Below are positions 36,677-52,405 of a DNA stretch of 64,000 nt, in pieces (the first letter of the stretch is position 1; the number at the start of each line of letters is the position of its first letter). The notes under the pieces were generated by a model, which had not been told where the DNA came from, ran no database searches, and saw only the letters and a list, made by a program, of their open reading frames with translations. The position numbers were made by a program, and so were the translations under genes. The stretch comes from Elysia chlorotica. Lineage: Eukaryota; Mollusca; Gastropoda; Plakobranchidae. The stretch covers positions 1-64,000 of the forward strand of contig RQTK01001123.1 in the NCBI GenBank assembly GCA_003991915.1. Reading direction: 5' to 3'.

Positions 36677-37773
36677 TACATCTGATTTTCTTTTTTACAC
36701 ATTTCTCAAAGCATGCATGCCCCTCTTCCAGCTTCACTGATCATGATCAATGCAAAGTATATGCACGCCATTAATGTATCTTAATTACACCCTGCAGAGA
36801 CTAATTATGCCTACAAATGTAAGAATAAAGGCAATAAATGTTCATGCAAGGATTGATTTGCAAGTCATTTTCCACTTTAGATAGCAATATATGAAATGGA
36901 TACCGGTATTTAATTATTATGTTAAATGACAATCATCAGAATGTCGAATAAATCTTAGCGTATATTAAGCATTGTCTCAGTACAAGTTCACCTTAACTGT
37001 GATTCTGATTAAGTAATCCAGCATACTTGCAATGCCAGATTCGTTCATGAACTTTAAAAACTAGTCCAAAAATGTTTCCTGATTTTACCTTTTACCGTTT
37101 CGCTAAAAAGATCGAATTAAGAACAGGTTGAATTTCAATATAGCAGAAAATAGATGAGAGAGAGTTGTAATATTTTAGCTGCTGTGGTTCTAACACTACA
37201 ATTTAAATTATACGTTTTGTGTTTTTTTGCAGCGACTCATATCTCAGGAGACTATTCCAAGGCGGAAAAAATGTTCCACATTATATTGTTTCCTTATTTA
37301 TGTATTTTTTCAAGATGTGAGTGTGTGTCTCATTTCTTATTGCTGAACTAAGAGCTTTGACTGATTCCACTTTTTGTTTTTGTTACGTATCATTCTTTCT
37401 TGAATATGTTACGTATCTTACTTTCTTGAATATGGAAAACAAATTACATGAACATGCACTTTAAATAGTTGATCGATGGCAGAAAAAGAATGTACTGAAG
37501 ACTGGCGTACTACACCGCCAATTTCTCACATCAAAGGGCACCTGATCAGAGGTAAAAAAAAATAAAGATTGGTAAAACAGTTACAACACTGGCACGTCTC
37601 ATTTTCGGAGTGTGGACAAACAAATGCTGGCTAAAGAGAGCACGACAGCAATTTATAACGCACGTGACATCAGTAGGATCCTTTATAGTAGCGACACAGG
37701 GACTACATATGCCAGGCAAGAGAGAGCATGCCCATATGATACATCTGATTTTCTTTTTTACGCATTTCTCAAA
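36677..37773. repeat. 34-bp direct repeats bounding LINE-composite copy 2
   Basis: The string TACATCTGATTTTC, six T, then AC, one variable base and CATTTCTCAAA occurs at 36677-36710 and at 37740-37773 with one mismatch. Similarity between the two composite copies starts and ends directly inside these repeats, so they look like a target-site duplication. At 34 bp it is much longer than the usual LINE or SINE range. Copy 1 has no matching flanks. Confidence 0.85.
36711..37739 (+). mobile_element. LINE-derived composite element, copy 2 (internally deleted)
   Basis: Three segments align in order with copy 1: 36711-36914 with 33652-33860, 36916-37565 with 34031-34680, and 37566-37737 with 35233-35389. 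The intervening 168 bp (RT N-terminal motif) and about 550 bp (start of the RT C-terminal region) are missing. The first gap has only TTA-type microhomology and no GT-AG borders, so it is not a spliced-out intron. Copy 2 keeps some bases that copy 1 has lost near 37640, so it is not a simple derivative of the copy 1 seen today. It ends within RT coding sequence without a poly-A tail. Confidence 0.85.
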
Positions 37774-38492
37774 CAAAAGATTGTCCACAATCTAACAAAA
37801 TTCATTCATTTGAAAACTATTGTTTGACCATCTAATGGCTTTGCTGATTCCTCACTTAAGCATTATGAGCTCAACTGTCGTTGATGCAAAATGTTTATAA
37901 TTATGACTTTACCTACGCTGAAATCGAATCTCACGGTGAGAAAAAAAATCCCATCAGTTGTCAAGTAAGCACTAATGTGCGTGTACATCCTTTCTTATAT
38001 ACATGATGAAAAGTGAGGTTCGATCAAGCTAGTTGTTGCTTGAGTAACCACGCTCTGGAAAAGGAAAAACTATACTTTAATAAGCGGTCGGCCATCCGAC
38101 ACATTTTCTGACCAACGGCAGCTTAAGTAAATGTAGCTTGTGATGCAGCACTGAGCCGTGAATCTATTATTATTGTTGTTGAAGGAGATAAACACAGCGC
38201 ACTCCATGTACACCCAGCGCTCGGATAACAGCCGGCATTCATCAAAATAAGAGCGAGCCCAATGCCAACTAATAATAACAGTATATAATTACTTCCTGTT
38301 CCTAAATTCCAAAAACTCTTCAACCGGATGCGTAAGGAAACCTTGATTCAATCTTGTATAATTAGTTCATGAACCAAACCAGATTATGTGTTTACTGCCC
38401 AATTATAACTCTTAAAATTAATATACCTTGGTGAAGTGCTGATATAATTATTTTATGCCTTCTTATTCTTTCTCTATCTATCTTTATCTTTA

Positions 38493-38496
<4 letters not shown>
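37774..38496. other. AT-rich gene-free sequence
   Basis: No recognisable coding or repeat content. Confidence 0.5.

Positions 38497-38556
<60 letters not shown>
38497..38556 (+). repeat. (CT)n microsatellite
   Basis: Pure CT array embedded in a longer pyrimidine-rich tract (38460-38605). Confidence 0.96.
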
Positions 38557-38558
<2 letters not shown>

Positions 38559-39830
38559 TCTCTATGTTCTTTTGTCTCTTCTCTCTTTCTTCTTTTCTTT
38601 TTTCAAACACGAGATACTTGATAAATGTGGTTGTAAGGAAACTTTAGTTTTATTTCATTATTGTCCTCATTATTATGCTGTTGCGATTAATGGTAGTCAG
38701 CAGATTTTAGCACAAAAAAGCGTGCTTTTTGTATTATCTTGTGTGAGCAGTTGGTGAGCTAGGCTCTTCTGCCTTCTTTGTTAGGACTTACACTTATCTA
38801 AGTTAGTTGTCTTATAGTAGGGACCGAGGCAGGACCAGATTGAAGATACTGAGCGTTATTTAACTCTGTCAAATGACTCATATTTCCAGAGGATGTGTAG
38901 TACGACGCGTCAGTGGAACTCCCTGTATCCAGAGCTCTAGAGTAATGTGTGAAGTTATATTTGCCTTGGAGAGGCATGCTGTAAATTTGTGCTTGCCTGG
39001 GAGAGGCGTACTGTCAATTTATATTGCCTTGGAGAGGCGTTATCTACTGTTTATGGTCCTTAGGAGTTGTTTCAGTTTTTTAGCTTGCCCTGCCTAGTTT
39101 CTAGTCGGTACGATTCCGAGCTGTATGTTATCTTGCTAATGTTATATCTCTCAAGATATGATTATTAGTAATAATTTGGAACCGGAACTGCATTCCCACC
39201 TGTGTATGAACATTCGATTAACCGTCGCTGTCAAGTCGCCCGCCGTGCTGTGCTATGTAACTGTCGCTGTCCGTCAATCTCGTGTCTTTGAGATACCTAT
39301 GAGCTCCTGCTGAGATATCGTCAATCACGTCGTTGTTAGCCTGCCTTTCTTCACCGTCTGTTGTCAGCCTGTCTACCCTGTCGTTGATGATCGTCAGCTT
39401 TACCGTGGTCGCCACCCTGTGCGCTTCATCTTCAGAGCGTCATCGTTGTAGAAGCGTCATCTTGGGACTGTCATCGTTGGACCATGATCGTTGGGTCGTC
39501 GTGGCTCGAAACTATAAAATAAGTTTTTTTTCTAGAGCTCATTCTGTAGATACACAGCCTAGCCTTTAGTCTTAGTATGTAGGGGCCCTTTAGTTGTATT
39601 GTGCGGAGTTTTTTTTTCCCACGTATATCACTACTTATTATTTTGTACTCTTATATATTTGTGTATATCATGTAAATTATGATTCCTATTATTTGGAATT
39701 AACTATATTCCGAACTGCCAACTCGCGTGAGTGGTTGGCTATTCTCCACGTGACTTGTTTTGTCCCTTGTTGGTACTAACACCCTTAGTGCGAAAACAGT
39801 TTAGCCTTCATAGTCGTATACACTGCATAT
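38557..39830. other. GC-richer promoter-like or LTR-like block, unassigned
   Basis: The block holds a short tandem repeat (38961-39045), a CGTC-rich stretch (39220-39500) with several GTCATCGTTG-type words, and a TATA-like CTATAAAATAAG near 39511. It may be a solo LTR or a decayed promoter. I looked for TG...CA ends with a short target-site duplication and found none that convinced me. Frames on both strands (39218-39415 minus, 39333-39569 plus) are unrecognised. Confidence 0.25.
38961..39045 (+). repeat. 31-32 bp minisatellite, about 2.7 copies
   Basis: Units start at 38961, 38993 and 39024 with TTGCCTTGGAGAGGCGT-like sequence and CTGTAAATTT/CTGTCAATTT in the middle. Copies differ by a few bases. 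Confidence 0.85.
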
Positions 39831-40536
39831 TCAGCAGACAAAATTCAAAATGCTAAATTTTGAATGAGACATCATTACATGGGGTTTATGTATTGAGTAA
39901 CCTTTTCTTTAGACTCACTCCTTTTGTTTGTAATTTGTTTAGTAACAGGTGAAAAGGTTTTTGCCACGTGAGAAACTAAAATGCATTCACGTGTTGTGAA
40001 CATGTATTTCATAAATTTATATTTTACTTTTTTGTTCAATTTATTTTGTGTGAAGTAGCCAACATGCTCTTTACAGCAGCGTGCAATGTCACACTAGGCA
40101 CCTAAAACACGTTTTTTTTCAATTAATTGAATGTTTCACGTTTGAGTTTAGACATTTCCACATTATTATGCAGATTGAATCAAGTGCCAACGTTTAATTT
40201 GCGTTTCCCAACTGTAATATAAGTTATTCAACTGCTTTTTGAACGTCTATCCCCAATAAAAGCCACGATATGCTTCGCTGCAACTGCAACCATCGAACCA
40301 ACCACACATTTTAAATGGAGATGTGATAAAGACAGTGGCTTGTGTTAACCACACATCCAAAATTGAATATATGCGATCAACCTGCCTTTGTTAGTGGGAA
40401 TCTTTATACACTGATGTTGCAATAATTATAGTAATCGTATTTTCGGATGCAAAGACCAGAAACATGTATAACGGTTTGCAACTTTTGAAGATCGGGGAGG
40501 GGGGGATATGTGTATTACAGATTGTTAAAAATATAA
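39831..40536. other. AT-rich gene-free sequence
   Basis: Nothing recognisable. A short G run lies near 40494-40504. Confidence 0.5.
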
Positions 40537-40612
40537 TGAGCTGTGCCAAATAGCGCAGCCTTTAAGGTTCTGGGCATAGAAGCAAGAGCACCTGGATCCA
40601 GTTCAAATGAAA
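40537..40612 (+). repeat. tRNA-like SINE head
   Basis: An A-box-like AATAGCGCAGCCTTTAAGG (40549) is followed by CTGGGCATAGAAGCAAGAG and a B-box-like CCAGTTCAAAT at 40598-40608. Spacing suits a tRNA with a variable arm. No tail match to the 35.9/48.4-kb SINE family is visible downstream, so it is either another family or a tRNA pseudogene. Confidence 0.4.
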
Positions 40613-40828
40613 TTACTTCTGTCTTCATAGGCGTCAAGGTTAATACTGACCAGAAAACGTTAGTGGTCCCACTTGTACAGTCATAATCGCTAAAAAGTGA
40701 CAGACAAAAGACAGGCAGTGAGCCTGACAAAAAAGGCATAGACATACAGTCAAGGATAATAAGCACTACACAAAAGATTAGAAAAAAATGTTTTCAAACA
40801 AGCATGCGACTGATATAGAGAGATATAT

Positions 40829-44496
<3,668 letters not shown>

Positions 44497-44562
44497 GATG
44501 TAGCTGGGCTGGAAAGTACGCAAGTTCTTACCAACAGGTCATCGTTTCTAATTCCAGATAAG
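44497..44562 (+). repeat. tRNA-like sequence (pseudogene or SINE head)
   Basis: GATGTAGCTGGGCTGGAAAG fits an A box and D arm. AAGTTCTTACCAACAGG fits an anticodon arm, and ATCGTTTCTAATTCC has the B-box position and framework but two changed bases. No family tail was recognised. Confidence 0.35.
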
Positions 44563-47500
44563 ACCGTATAAGTTGTGTTGCGCAATGTTTGAGTAATGCC
44601 AGTACAACTTGACCGGTTGAGAAGTGAGAAGTTTTGTTACTCGCACATTTTCTCTCTGATGAGTGGGCGTAACACTGATAATTATGTAGGGACCAACTGC
44701 CACATACTATTCAGCTTGGTATTTCAGGCGTTATTAAATTTGCGGAAAATTTCTCACTCATTCAAAAAATTACTTTTCACTTAATTTAAATTAATAAACA
44801 CTTAAAGAAGTGTTTTATTCTGTGTTTGTTTTTCTAAAATAGTTTTTTTTCTTTTTTTTGCTTTTGTGGTTTTTATTCATTGGTTGTTTCGGTGTGATGG
44901 TGGCATCACCTCATTTCACCGCTTATGTTAATTTGTATTGTATATTGTTCATGTTTACAGCAAACAAAAATCTGAACTGTTGATTAGGAAACTCGATGAT
45001 TGTTATCTTCACTCACGATCTATTCAGACTATTTAACTATTATTAATAGTTATGTGGATTGGACACAAGATACACGCTATGTTGTTGCTTTTGATTGACT
45101 ATATTGACGCGATATTATATAAAAACACTATTTGATATTGGTGCTTCTAATGTAACTTTCTATTTGATTTAAGCAATGGGTTTCGCGAGTTGTTATTTCT
45201 TTTGTGTCACTTAATTGTCGCTTATAATGTTATTAACCTTATCATTGTTTAAGCCTATGAAATTACTTTATAGTTAATCTTTCGTTTCTCAACTTTCCAG
45301 ATATGTATCGTTTTAGGTATTATGATAGTATTTACAGTATTGATGGCGTTGTTTGTTTGGTTTTTAATTAAATCTCGTTTACCACTATTTAGATATGACT
45401 ACGGCGGTCCAGAAACACCAAAAACATTTTCTTTTACTTTTCATTGATGCTATGAAAAAGCAAGTGTATAAATCAAAAAATGTTCTATTCATTGTTAAAA
45501 CACTACTTCACAAAAAAAGATGTGTTCATTATTACTGTCTGGAAGTAAATTTTTTTTTTACAACTGTTACTGCCCCACCAGTAATTTGATCCACCATTAT
45601 TTCTATATTTAATGTTCACCGCACTCAAGAATTGACTTTCATATTTTTGTTACTAAGTAACCTCTGCTATGGCATGGTGATTCACAACTGGAATACTTTA
45701 TGCCGTAACAATAAGACCTACATGACAGTGGTCAGTCGTAATAATACTTCGAAGGTCTCATTAATGCACAGAACTTTAAGTCCGTTTCAATCAACTTGGA
45801 TTTGGCAATCATATCTTTGTAAACGTTTCGTATCACAAGACCGTAATATGAAAATTATCTTTATGGTTGGAGATGTGTGTATCACATATGGATAGTAATA
45901 CATTACTATCATTTAGGCTATACCAGACAATTCCTTTGTTGCACTTTGCATAGTAAAGACCACCAATCTACAAAGAATGAAAGGCAAATATGTACCGCTT
46001 TTTTGAATGCACACCTAGTTGATACATTGTTTTTTGTTGCGAGATGTGTAGCATAAAATAAAGTAGTTCACAAGTCTACCGATACCAGCCTTGGCATTTA
46101 ACTTCTCATCTGTTTTTGTCTCAGCTGTTGAGTTACTAAACTCTTCGTTTGTCAATATAGACGTGGGATATCTAAATACACAACAAGACAGCCCTGCTTT
46201 TATAAATATCTATTTCAACACAAGTGAAAGAACACATAGTACATGTATATTCTTGCGTTTGTGCTAATATCAATGTCTTCCACTTTTTGTTTTAAATCAC
46301 TTAAAACGAAATTTTATAAATGTTCAAAGATCAAAAAGTAGTTCACATTTGATGTTGTAATTTGCCTTTTATTTGGAGGAATGTTGTACATCAATCTTCC
46401 TCTACATTAATCTACACGAAAAGTGATCTTCGGACTCAGTCTCTAAAGGCGGACTAGTTGTAAGGTTACCTTCAAACATTTTACAAAACTGCCAGTGCCT
46501 CTATGAAAAGATATATAATTATATATTTTTTTTAAATATTAATCTGTTTAAATTTAACTGACACTGACTAAGTGGTTAGAATTATAGACAACCTGATCGA
46601 ACAATGAATCCGAAAGCTTTTAGTTAACAGCCACGCGCCATGCAGATAGAAAGCACAGCTCTAAATTAATTCCACAGCCTTCCAATTTTTGCTGAAGTGA
46701 TGAAAGGCTGAATTGGAAAGCCACGACTGTATTAGGGAAGTAAAACTTTTTAAAATGTGGAGGATTCCTAAAATCCTAAAGGTCTCTTTTTATATGTAGA
46801 AAAACATAGTCTAATTCAAGTATGAATTTACCTGTGGTGCTTCAAAACACGCTTTTTAAGCTGTAAAAAAACACCCTTTGGGCACAAAAAATTGTTTTTG
46901 TTTACTCAAAAAAGTGGCTTTCCCTATTAAATAAACAGTTGCTTTCGAAAGCCTAGCAAAAACAACGTAATTGGTTGGCATCATGATGCGCACTTCGCTT
47001 TTCTTCAGACGTTTCGTGCAAGGCACTGTTTTCTGTTTAAGGCTTCTTATAGGGTAGTATAATATAGTTCTCATTGGGTCAAAATGCTCTACAGAATTAA
47101 TAGAACTACCAAAGGAAAACATACAAATGACCATTAGTAGCTGCCAGCGATTTTGTCACATAAATAATATGTCTTTTTTTCTCTATTTGATTTAGAATTG
47201 CTCATTGACACCCAAAGATTTAATAATAGAGGCAGAATCGAGAATAGTTCTTGATCTCTATAAAAACGGTTTTAAAGATAGTTTTAAAAGTCTTGGACCT
47301 AAGACAGATGTTTTAAAGATATTGGAATGTGTGGATAATTTTTAATTGCTGACATAAATATCAATATATTGCGATTTTGTTTTCTTGTCAAAAATTGCAT
47401 TGTGCGGTTTCTTATACCATAAAAATAATAATTCTAACAATACATTCTGTGCAATTTAGAGCAAGCAATATCTCTAATCATTAAATAGTAGTCTTCTTTC

Positions 47501-48130
47501 AAGACAACGATGCGCCTCTAAATGTTATAAACTATAGCACCACTATTACTTATTATTAACGAAATCACCATTATACAGGTGTATTGTGTATTTTGATGTG
47601 TTACTCTGTTGTTGTTTTTTTGTGTAGTGTTTTTTTTTTTTTAATCATTTTGGATGGGTCGCATATCGTATAATAGTATATTAAGATCAGAGGAATATAA
47701 CTGCACCATTGAAAAGAATAGTGAACGAATAATTCTAATACATTATTTTATTGATTACTTCAACCAACACATAAACTAAATTAGAATGTTGGAGGAAAAT
47801 AAACTATTGTTTTCTACAGTTCATAATATCAATAATGTACTACGTAAAGCTAACGTGCTTTCAAGAACTTCTAAAAGGGAGGTTACAGAATTTAATCGAT
47901 ACATTTAATTATTAATTTGAAAAAAAGTGATGTAAAACTTGGACTTCACGTTTTAATTATTGTGACACATAGTACACAATGTACGATGTAATAGAAGCCA
48001 CTTTATTCTGATTGTAAGGGAATTGCATCTGAGTTTTAAACACGCAGGAATAAATCATTTGATATCTAATGATAGAAATAAGTATGGGATGATTCGACTT
48101 TGATCATTAACTTGCTAAGAGGGCCAAATT
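44563..48130. other. AT-rich gene-free sequence
   Basis: No recognisable gene or repeat. Frames at 45395-45589, 45632-45895 and 46856-47134 are unrecognised. Confidence 0.5.
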
Positions 48131-48738
48131 GACTGTTTACCTTGTAAACTTTTAGACACAAAGGCATGTCAGGAGACTGTAGCAATTTGGATGGAAGCTC
48201 GTTTGTAAAGAGCTCCACCATGCAGCACCGAGGAGCTTGACTATGCAGGTCCTACCTACTTCAAAGACTTACCAGTTGAGAAATTTTATATTCTGTTGTT
48301 CACATGTGTTATAATTAGAGCAGTTCATCTGGAACTAATAAGTTTATTTTCTCTTTACAATTTTCTGTTAGCATTTAGAAAGTTTGTTTCTAGGAGTTTA
48401 ACCATTCATTATTCTCTGCTAAAACAGGTGGCGCGATGGCGCTGTGGTAGAACATTGGCTTTCGGCGGAAAAGGTCTGTGGTTCGAGTCCTGGCAATTTC
48501 GCTCCTTACTGGTTGAGTCGGCATCAGTTGAATGTGATCGGCTGAGACAGGAGTCATGGTATCCCTGTCCTGTTTCGTGTGTGGCAGCACATAAAATTGT
48601 GAGATGTCAGTCTTGGAGCCCGTCAAAGAATATAGCCTGTATAGTGCTGATGTTGGACGTTTACCAATTCAACTACAACTACATCTGCTAAAGCATTCAA
48701 AAATGCTGCTAATGCTTTTTTGATGTTGAGCTCCACGC
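48131..48738 (+). pseudogene. BEL/Pao retrotransposon integrase fragment, split by a SINE
   Basis: Reading from 48131 gives CLPCKLLDTKACQE (remnant of the zinc-binding part), one in-frame TAA, then LDYAGPTYFKD near 48235 and YILLFTCVIIRAVHLELI, followed by NFLLAFRKFVSR to about 48400. This is the integrase core order of BEL/Pao elements: first Asp in DYAGP, then the conserved FTCxxxRAVHLEL block. After the SINE, AKAFKNAANAF (48689-48721) resumes the family's YSDNAKxFKNA motif. The codons for the second catalytic Asp are lost by a small deletion just before the insertion. The fragment is short and dead, with no LTR, RT or gag found nearby. Confidence 0.88.
48427..48684 (+). mobile_element. tRNA-derived SINE, full length, inserted in the BEL/Pao integrase
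   Basis: The head contains an A-box-like GATGGCGCTGTGGTAGAAC and a consensus B box GGTTCGAGTCC. The central domain GTGATCGGCTGAGACAGGAG, then CATGGTATCCC and GTGTGTGGCAGCACATAAAA, matches the minus-strand copy at 35925-36163 closely. The tail ends in CAACTA repeats. It is flanked by 11-bp direct repeats CTGCTAAARCA (48416-48426 and 48685-48695), which split the integrase frame, so the SINE landed after the BEL/Pao copy. Confidence 0.92.
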
Positions 48739-51383
48739 ATATCGAGTTGATGAATTTATAGATTCACGTTATTTCCTTTGAAATTCTCTGGAAAATATTA
48801 CTCTAAACTATAATGACTTAACTATTTAGTTATGATTTGCTATGGATTGGTTTGATAATCGATTACGGTTTAAGTTTGAGTGTGAAATATTGATCATACT
48901 TATGCTGCTTGTATGCTAATGTGAATCACCGGTTGGTGTCATTTATGACTTGCATTTATTTGATCATAATTATTGTGACATGTACCATGACTTGTAGATT
49001 TTTTTTTACTTTGATTATGTTCATTTAAAATTAAAACAATAATATGGTTTTAAGGGAACGTGAAAGGGGACGGGTAGTGTTCAATGTACATGTATTTTGT
49101 TTGAAGATGAAGCTGTTGCTTTAATAAACACATGTCGGCTGTTAAGTATATACAGTCATGCGATTTTAAGTGAACGTAACGGTTGCGTGTATTATTATAA
49201 CTTTGAATTGTTTCTACACGTCATTACCTGCAACTTGGCTCTTTTTTTAGGATCGCATTCTATCATGTGGATAATACCAAATGTATCTGAAACCAGAAGT
49301 TTAGTGTCCAATTGATACGTACTAATAAAATGAACTGAATTAGTGAGGTCAGTTACCTTGTGGGCACAATGTAATGAATTATTGGTGAGAGAAGGGTAAG
49401 AGACAGAAAAGAGACGGATTGATGTATGGACAAATAGAGTGAGTGAGTGAGAGAAGGTCAGGAAGAGTATGAGAACGAGTGCAGAGAGTCGGCTGGTACT
49501 CTTTGTGGTTAACGTGGAAATTTATTGCATTCGGTTGCTTCCGGTGTAGAATCAGATACGGAGGAAGAGGACAAAAGACTGTTCTTTGCCAGGCCCTTCC
49601 TACCCTGACGGGTAGTACCTGCGCTGCTAATGTTAAACCAGCTTTCTCTCCCAAACCCATCCCCATTCTCCTTTTACTATTTATTCATTTTGGCTCTTAG
49701 ATGTTTTTCTATCTTGTAGTGAGCATGTTTTCAGTCCGTGTTAAAATTCAAGTTCATTTTATGTACATTTATCTTCAAAATCAGTATTGTTTGTATCAAT
49801 ATAATTACTTTGTTTAGTAGAGGTAATAAACTATTAATTTGATTCAAACAATGATAGCTATTTCGGCTGAATGTTGTGATTATTGTACGTGACACATATT
49901 TTTCAAAGTAAGATTGGGTTACAGCTTCAGAAGATAGAAAAAGTTGTGCGCTCGATCGATATTTATATTAAAAAATTAAACTAACAATCTTTTGCATGGA
50001 ATCGTACTACATTATACTATTATGCTTATCCAGTGTTCAATACTTTTTGTGTGAAAAGGGTTTTACAGTGTGATATCCATGGATAAAATGAAATGTACAT
50101 AGCTCTTTTCTTAAGCTTATTTAAAAACATTGCATCTAAACCAATGTATTGTACTTTTTTCAATGTTTTTATCACTGTATTATTTACTCACTTTTCAATG
50201 TATATTTTTCTTTCAAAAGGTTTATTGCCGTATCACCAATACCAAGCAGCACTACTGAGCTGTTTCCAAATAGCATATTGATGAATTCTTGTGATGAATC
50301 ACTGTTTTTCAACTAAGTTGAGATAGATCACTTTGCTGAGTAGACGTTGGGGAGTCATGTTCGACAGCGAACGCCAGGCAACACATTTTAATTAATTCAC
50401 TTCCACAGGTACCTGGAATTTAAAAAAAAACAAAGTAGAAATGAGAAGATAAAAACTAATTTGGAGAGCTAAGATTAAAAGACAACTGCTACATGCTATA
50501 CAATAGAGTAAGCCACAATATTGGATACAATTTTTATACATAAATATTGTATATTATTCACAGAGGAAGGGGGTGGGAGAAAGACAGGCAAGGCGAGGTT
50601 CAGCATACTTTACACATCATCAAATAGTGAATCGGCTTCGGTAGCAGAGAAATCAATCCAAGAATATACAAATAGTGACGAATGAAGAACAATAGACCAG
50701 CCCTACACTGAATGTTAACTGATATATTTTAAAAAAAATTTATGTCCATATGAGTAAAATCCCGCATTTAAATTATAAAATTACTAATTTAGAAAACAAT
50801 TTTGTTACAATTAGTGCCTTGTTTCATTTATTAAAACAATAATCAAATGTAATATGCATCAATCAATGCGCAATTTAGGATGACGTTATTGAAATAATGT
50901 GATAAGCATGACTTGCTCACTAATGGTGTGTAGGTGGAACTTCATAAGCGAAGCAACAACAGTGCATGTGTTTAATGAATCTGCTTTTTACATGCGAATT
51001 AAACAAATATTAAAATTTAACTCTTTATGGACATAATACGGTCGCTAAAAGACTACTTATTTCAGTTTAAAAAATATTCCTTGAGTTACTAAGTTCTTTA
51101 CAATAGTGATCTTCGATTTGTTTCTTAATTTATAAAATAGTTTAAAATTATAATCTAAGATTTGTGTACAGTAAATTGTATGCTGGTAAATCTATCAATA
51201 GAGATTGCTTTATAATTCCTTATTCTCCTACTTTGCATTTTAAGACACAAAAATAGCATAACAGTGAAAAGTATAATGCGTTAGTGCAAAGAAACCGACA
51301 CTGGAAGAAAATTAACACGTTTCCTCACAACGTTTCCACCCGCTTCTTCTAGCTACAGTTAACAAAATTACTGTTGTCTCTAT
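48739..51383. other. AT-rich gene-free sequence
   Basis: No genes recognised. The stretch 49480-49650 is less AT-rich and unassigned. Confidence 0.45.
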
Positions 51384-51636
51384 AACACCCCTTTCTCTCT
51401 CGCCCCTTGTCTCTCTCTTTATCTTTTTTCCTCTTTATCTCTCTCTCTCTCTCTATCTTCCGCTTTCTCCCTCTCTATGTCTCACTCTGTTTATTTCCAT
51501 CTCTCTCTATTTTAATTTTTCTCTCTCTATTTATCTGTCTATTCTCTTTCTTTAACTTGGTATCACTCTGTCTTTATGTATATTTTTCTTTATTGGGTTA
51601 TCGCTATATATCTCTCTTTATTCACCTTCTTCTCTC

Positions 51637-51674
<38 letters not shown>
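51384..51674 (+). repeat. Interrupted CT/CTAT pyrimidine tract ending in pure (CT)n
   Basis: About 290 bp of CT-rich sequence with TATT and TTTA interruptions, pure CT at 51637-51674. The 101-codon frame is Ser/Leu/Phe low complexity. Confidence 0.9.
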
Positions 51675-51677
<3 letters not shown>

Positions 51678-52185
51678 CTAATAGACATTTAAAAGTGCTC
51701 GCTGATCATTGATCCTTTGAAGATTTCCAATAATAGTTTCTATAACTCCCGATCTATAACACATCTGGACATTACCCTTCGCATCGCCGTTCCGCCTTGA
51801 GTGGCATCCTGAGGATAGCCCTGTCACTTGCACGGTCTCGACCCACGCCATCATTCAGTGTCTTCCTCAACGCAAGGTTTCTTTTTGTTTTGTGTTTTTC
51901 TTTTTCCTAGAGAGACCAGATTGATAAAGCTTTATTGGTTTTTCACTCAAATATAAATCATACACACATTAGACAACGAAAGGTAAAATTATAGGATGTG
52001 AATAACGTTCCATTTTCAACAGCTGTTTCCACCTATTACGTTTATTGATATCAATAGGCATGGGCATACAATATGAAATGCTCATTTTTGGCCTAATGAC
52101 TCTGTCAGCTTTATTGAAAAGGATATCTGATGCACTGCATAATCTTGACGGCCCAACAAATTCCTGATTTTGCTGTTATTGTTGT
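51675..52185. other. Gene-free sequence with a small GC-richer patch
   Basis: 51770-51880 is GC-richer than its surroundings but shows no motif I can name. Confidence 0.4.
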
Positions 52186-52190
52186 AGTGG

Positions 52191-52238
<48 letters not shown>

Positions 52239-52327
52239 TTGTTGTAATTACTCTTGATCTTTTTGTTGTTGTTGTCATGTTGTTGTAGTTGCCTTTTTGT
52301 TGTAATTTTTTTGTTAATGTTGTTTCT

Positions 52328-52376
<49 letters not shown>

Positions 52377-52405
52377 GTGTTGTTTTGTTGTTGTCGTTGT
52401 TGCAT
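52186..52405 (+). repeat. (TTG)n microsatellite in two blocks
   Basis: TTG arrays at about 52190-52237 and 52330-52376, joined by imperfect TTG-rich sequence. The overlapping frames give poly-Asn, poly-Gln, poly-Cys or poly-Leu and are not genes. Confidence 0.96.

Noticed and set aside
34269-37351. Paired frames at 34269-34463 and 37154-37351 as a conserved small protein
   Set aside because: They are similar only because both lie in the duplicated middle block. The differences include frame-affecting and non-conservative changes, and no domain is visible.
36711-37739. Copy 2 as a retrocopy of copy 1 with introns spliced out
   Set aside because: The missing segments lack GT-AG borders, one gap shows microhomology, and the missing parts are RT coding sequence.
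38770-39830. Solo LTR with TG...CA ends
   Set aside because: Several end pairs were tried but none had a matching 4-6 bp target duplication or a primer-binding site. Kept only as an unassigned block.
48296-48691. 131-codon frame as a single gene
   Set aside because: It is a chance fusion of BEL/Pao integrase remnant and SINE sequence.
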